From Pseudomonadota bacterium (GTDB taxonomy: Bacteria > Pseudomonadota > Alphaproteobacteria > Rhizobiales > Tepidamorphaceae), in NCBI GenBank assembly GCA_023435545.1, contig JAEYRQ010000638.1, forward strand, positions 1 to 5,100: 5,100 bases of DNA. Reading direction: 5' to 3'. Positions 4,543 through 5,100 of the stretch are shown piece after piece. The notes below the pieces were generated by a model, which saw nothing but the letters and a program-made list of their open reading frames with translations, was not told the DNA's origin and did not search any database. The position numbers and the translations under genes were made by a program. Each line of letters starts with the position of its first letter. Position 1 is the first letter of the stretch.

Positions 4543-5100
4543 TACTGAAGATCGACACCGCCTCGATCGAGCAGTTGCAGTCCGAGAGCAACCGTCTGGG
4601 CGCCTTGATCGGCCAGCTGGAGACGCAGACGGCGGACACGCGATCGCGGCTGGAGTCGGTCCGGGCCGAGCTCGCGCGGCGGCTGCGCCCGACCGAGGAG
4701 CCCCGCATAAGCGACCACGCCATGCTGCGCTATATCGAGCGGGTTCATGGCGTCGATATGGAAGCGCTGCGGGCGCACATCATGACGCCCAGGGTGGTCG
4801 ACGCCATCCGCGCCGGCGCCTCAGCCGTCGTCGCCGACGGGTGCAGGTTCGTGATCAAGGGCAACACGCTGGTCACCGTTCTCGACGACCAGACCGGAGC
4901 GAAGCCCCCACGCAGACGAGCACCCCGAGATCGGGACGCGCGACGCTCGATGCAGGATGACAGGGGATGCAGGATGACCGGCCCCGCCGCCGCGCCTCCT
5001 TCTCCCCCCGGGGGAGAAGGCCGGGATGAGGGGGCGGCGCGCGCCGCGCGCCAGCCGGGGACCCCGCCCCGCCCCCGCCGTGCGCAGGGCGGGCCGCTGG
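4539..5100 (+). CDS. coiled-coil phage protein of unknown function, open at window end
   Basis: A GTG at 4539 overlaps the preceding stop as GTGA and has GGAGGG at 4529-4534. From here the frame has no stop up to 5100 (187 codons). Residues about 8-50 are a heptad-like coiled coil (IEQLQSESNRLGALIGQLE and onward). Residues 56-115 form a compact domain with ISDHAMLRYIERVHGVDMEAL followed by a strand pair GCRFVIKGNTLVTVL. I recall similar small proteins as hypothetical genes in alphaproteobacterial phages, but know no function. After about residue 116 (4884 onward) the character changes: codons CCA, AGA, CGA and GCA appear, the peptide becomes Pro/Arg/Gly-rich, and it runs through a short tandem repeat and a REP-like palindrome. 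The original protein probably ended soon after LVTVL, and the present tail may be a non-native extension from a frameshift or insertion. Its true end is outside the window. Confidence 0.72.
   Translation, partial: MILKIDTASIEQLQSESNRLGALIGQLETQTADTRSRLESVRAELARRLRPTEEPRISDHAMLRYIERVHGVDMEALRAHIMTPRVVDAIRAGASAVVADGCRFVIKGNTLVTVLDDQTGAKPPRRRAPRDRDARRSMQDDRGCRMTGPAAAPPSPPGGEGRDEGAARAARQPGTPPRPRRAQGGPL
4949..4978. repeat. short tandem direct repeat, 17-bp period
   Basis: GATGCAGGATGAC occurs at 4949-4961 and again at 4966-4978. The two copies are separated by 4 bp, giving a period of 17 bp. They lie immediately before the REP-like palindrome, inside the atypical tail of the last open frame. Confidence 0.7.
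4998..5034. repeat. REP-like palindromic element
   Basis: An 11-bp arm CCTTCTCCCCC (4998-5008), one central C, and a perfect complementary arm GGGGGAGAAGG (5010-5020) are followed by CCGGGATGAGGGGG. The combination of a CTTCTCCCC..GGGGAGAAGG stem and a GGATGAGGG tail is characteristic of dispersed intergenic repeats in rhizobia and other GC-rich proteobacteria. Such elements are normally outside genes; here it lies within an open frame. On transcription it would fold into a very stable stem. Confidence 0.6.

Noticed and set aside
4283..4960. Plus-strand open frame of 225 codons over the ProQ gene and the following gene
   Set aside because: Low-complexity Arg/Pro/Ser peptide. It is an out-of-frame shadow of the ProQ-domain and coiled-coil proteins.
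4949..5020. CRISPR array
   Set aside because: Only two copies of a 13-bp unit with a 4-bp gap and one palindrome; there are no spacers of regular length and no cas gene.

Overview
The window is the immunity (lysogeny control) region and start of the early operon of a temperate phage or prophage in a GC-rich bacterium. A hyphomicrobial/rhizobial alphaproteobacterium fits best. The reasons are the high third-position GC, the small phage-type proteins, TTGACA promoters with CTACAT-like -10 boxes, and a REP-like palindrome ending in a GATGAGGG tail near the right edge. I cannot name a species. No integrase, terminase, structural gene, tRNA or rRNA is visible.

Layout: on the left, a leftward operon begins at 602 with a small Cro-like helix-turn-helix protein, followed by a 73-residue protein of unknown function and probably a third gene leaving the left edge. 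These starts are coupled by ATGA overlaps. A divergent control region (about 603-698) separates it from a rightward LexA/S24-type phage repressor (699-1328). Just after the repressor come a small membrane-anchored protein (1334-1651) and a secreted seven-bladed WD40-like propeller (1726-2688). A second control region (2720-2804) then drives a tightly packed rightward operon that runs to the right edge. It encodes two small unknown proteins, a sulfotransferase-like P-loop protein, a ProQ/FinO-domain RNA-binding protein, and an unknown coiled-coil protein that is still open at 5100.

The strongest structural signal is a family of 17-bp operators with consensus GTAGCC-N5-GGCTAC. There are three copies in the left control region and two in the right one. 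In both regions the same module appears: an operator, 7 bp, a perfect TTGACA -35 box, 5 bp, and a second perfect operator overlapping the -10. The two modules point outward in opposite directions and lie about 2.1 kb apart. This resembles the OL/PL and OR/PR organisation of lambdoid phages. The repressor should silence both promoters in the lysogen, and its cleavable S24 domain would release them on DNA damage.

The membrane protein and the propeller occupy the place that rexA/rexB hold in lambda, between the two operator regions and downstream of the repressor. This makes them candidates for genes expressed in the lysogen that act at the cell envelope, such as superinfection exclusion; that role is inference. 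The early operon combines an RNA chaperone domain, a sulfotransferase fold and an early ribosome-binding site placed in a hairpin whose 5' arm begins upstream of the predicted transcription start.
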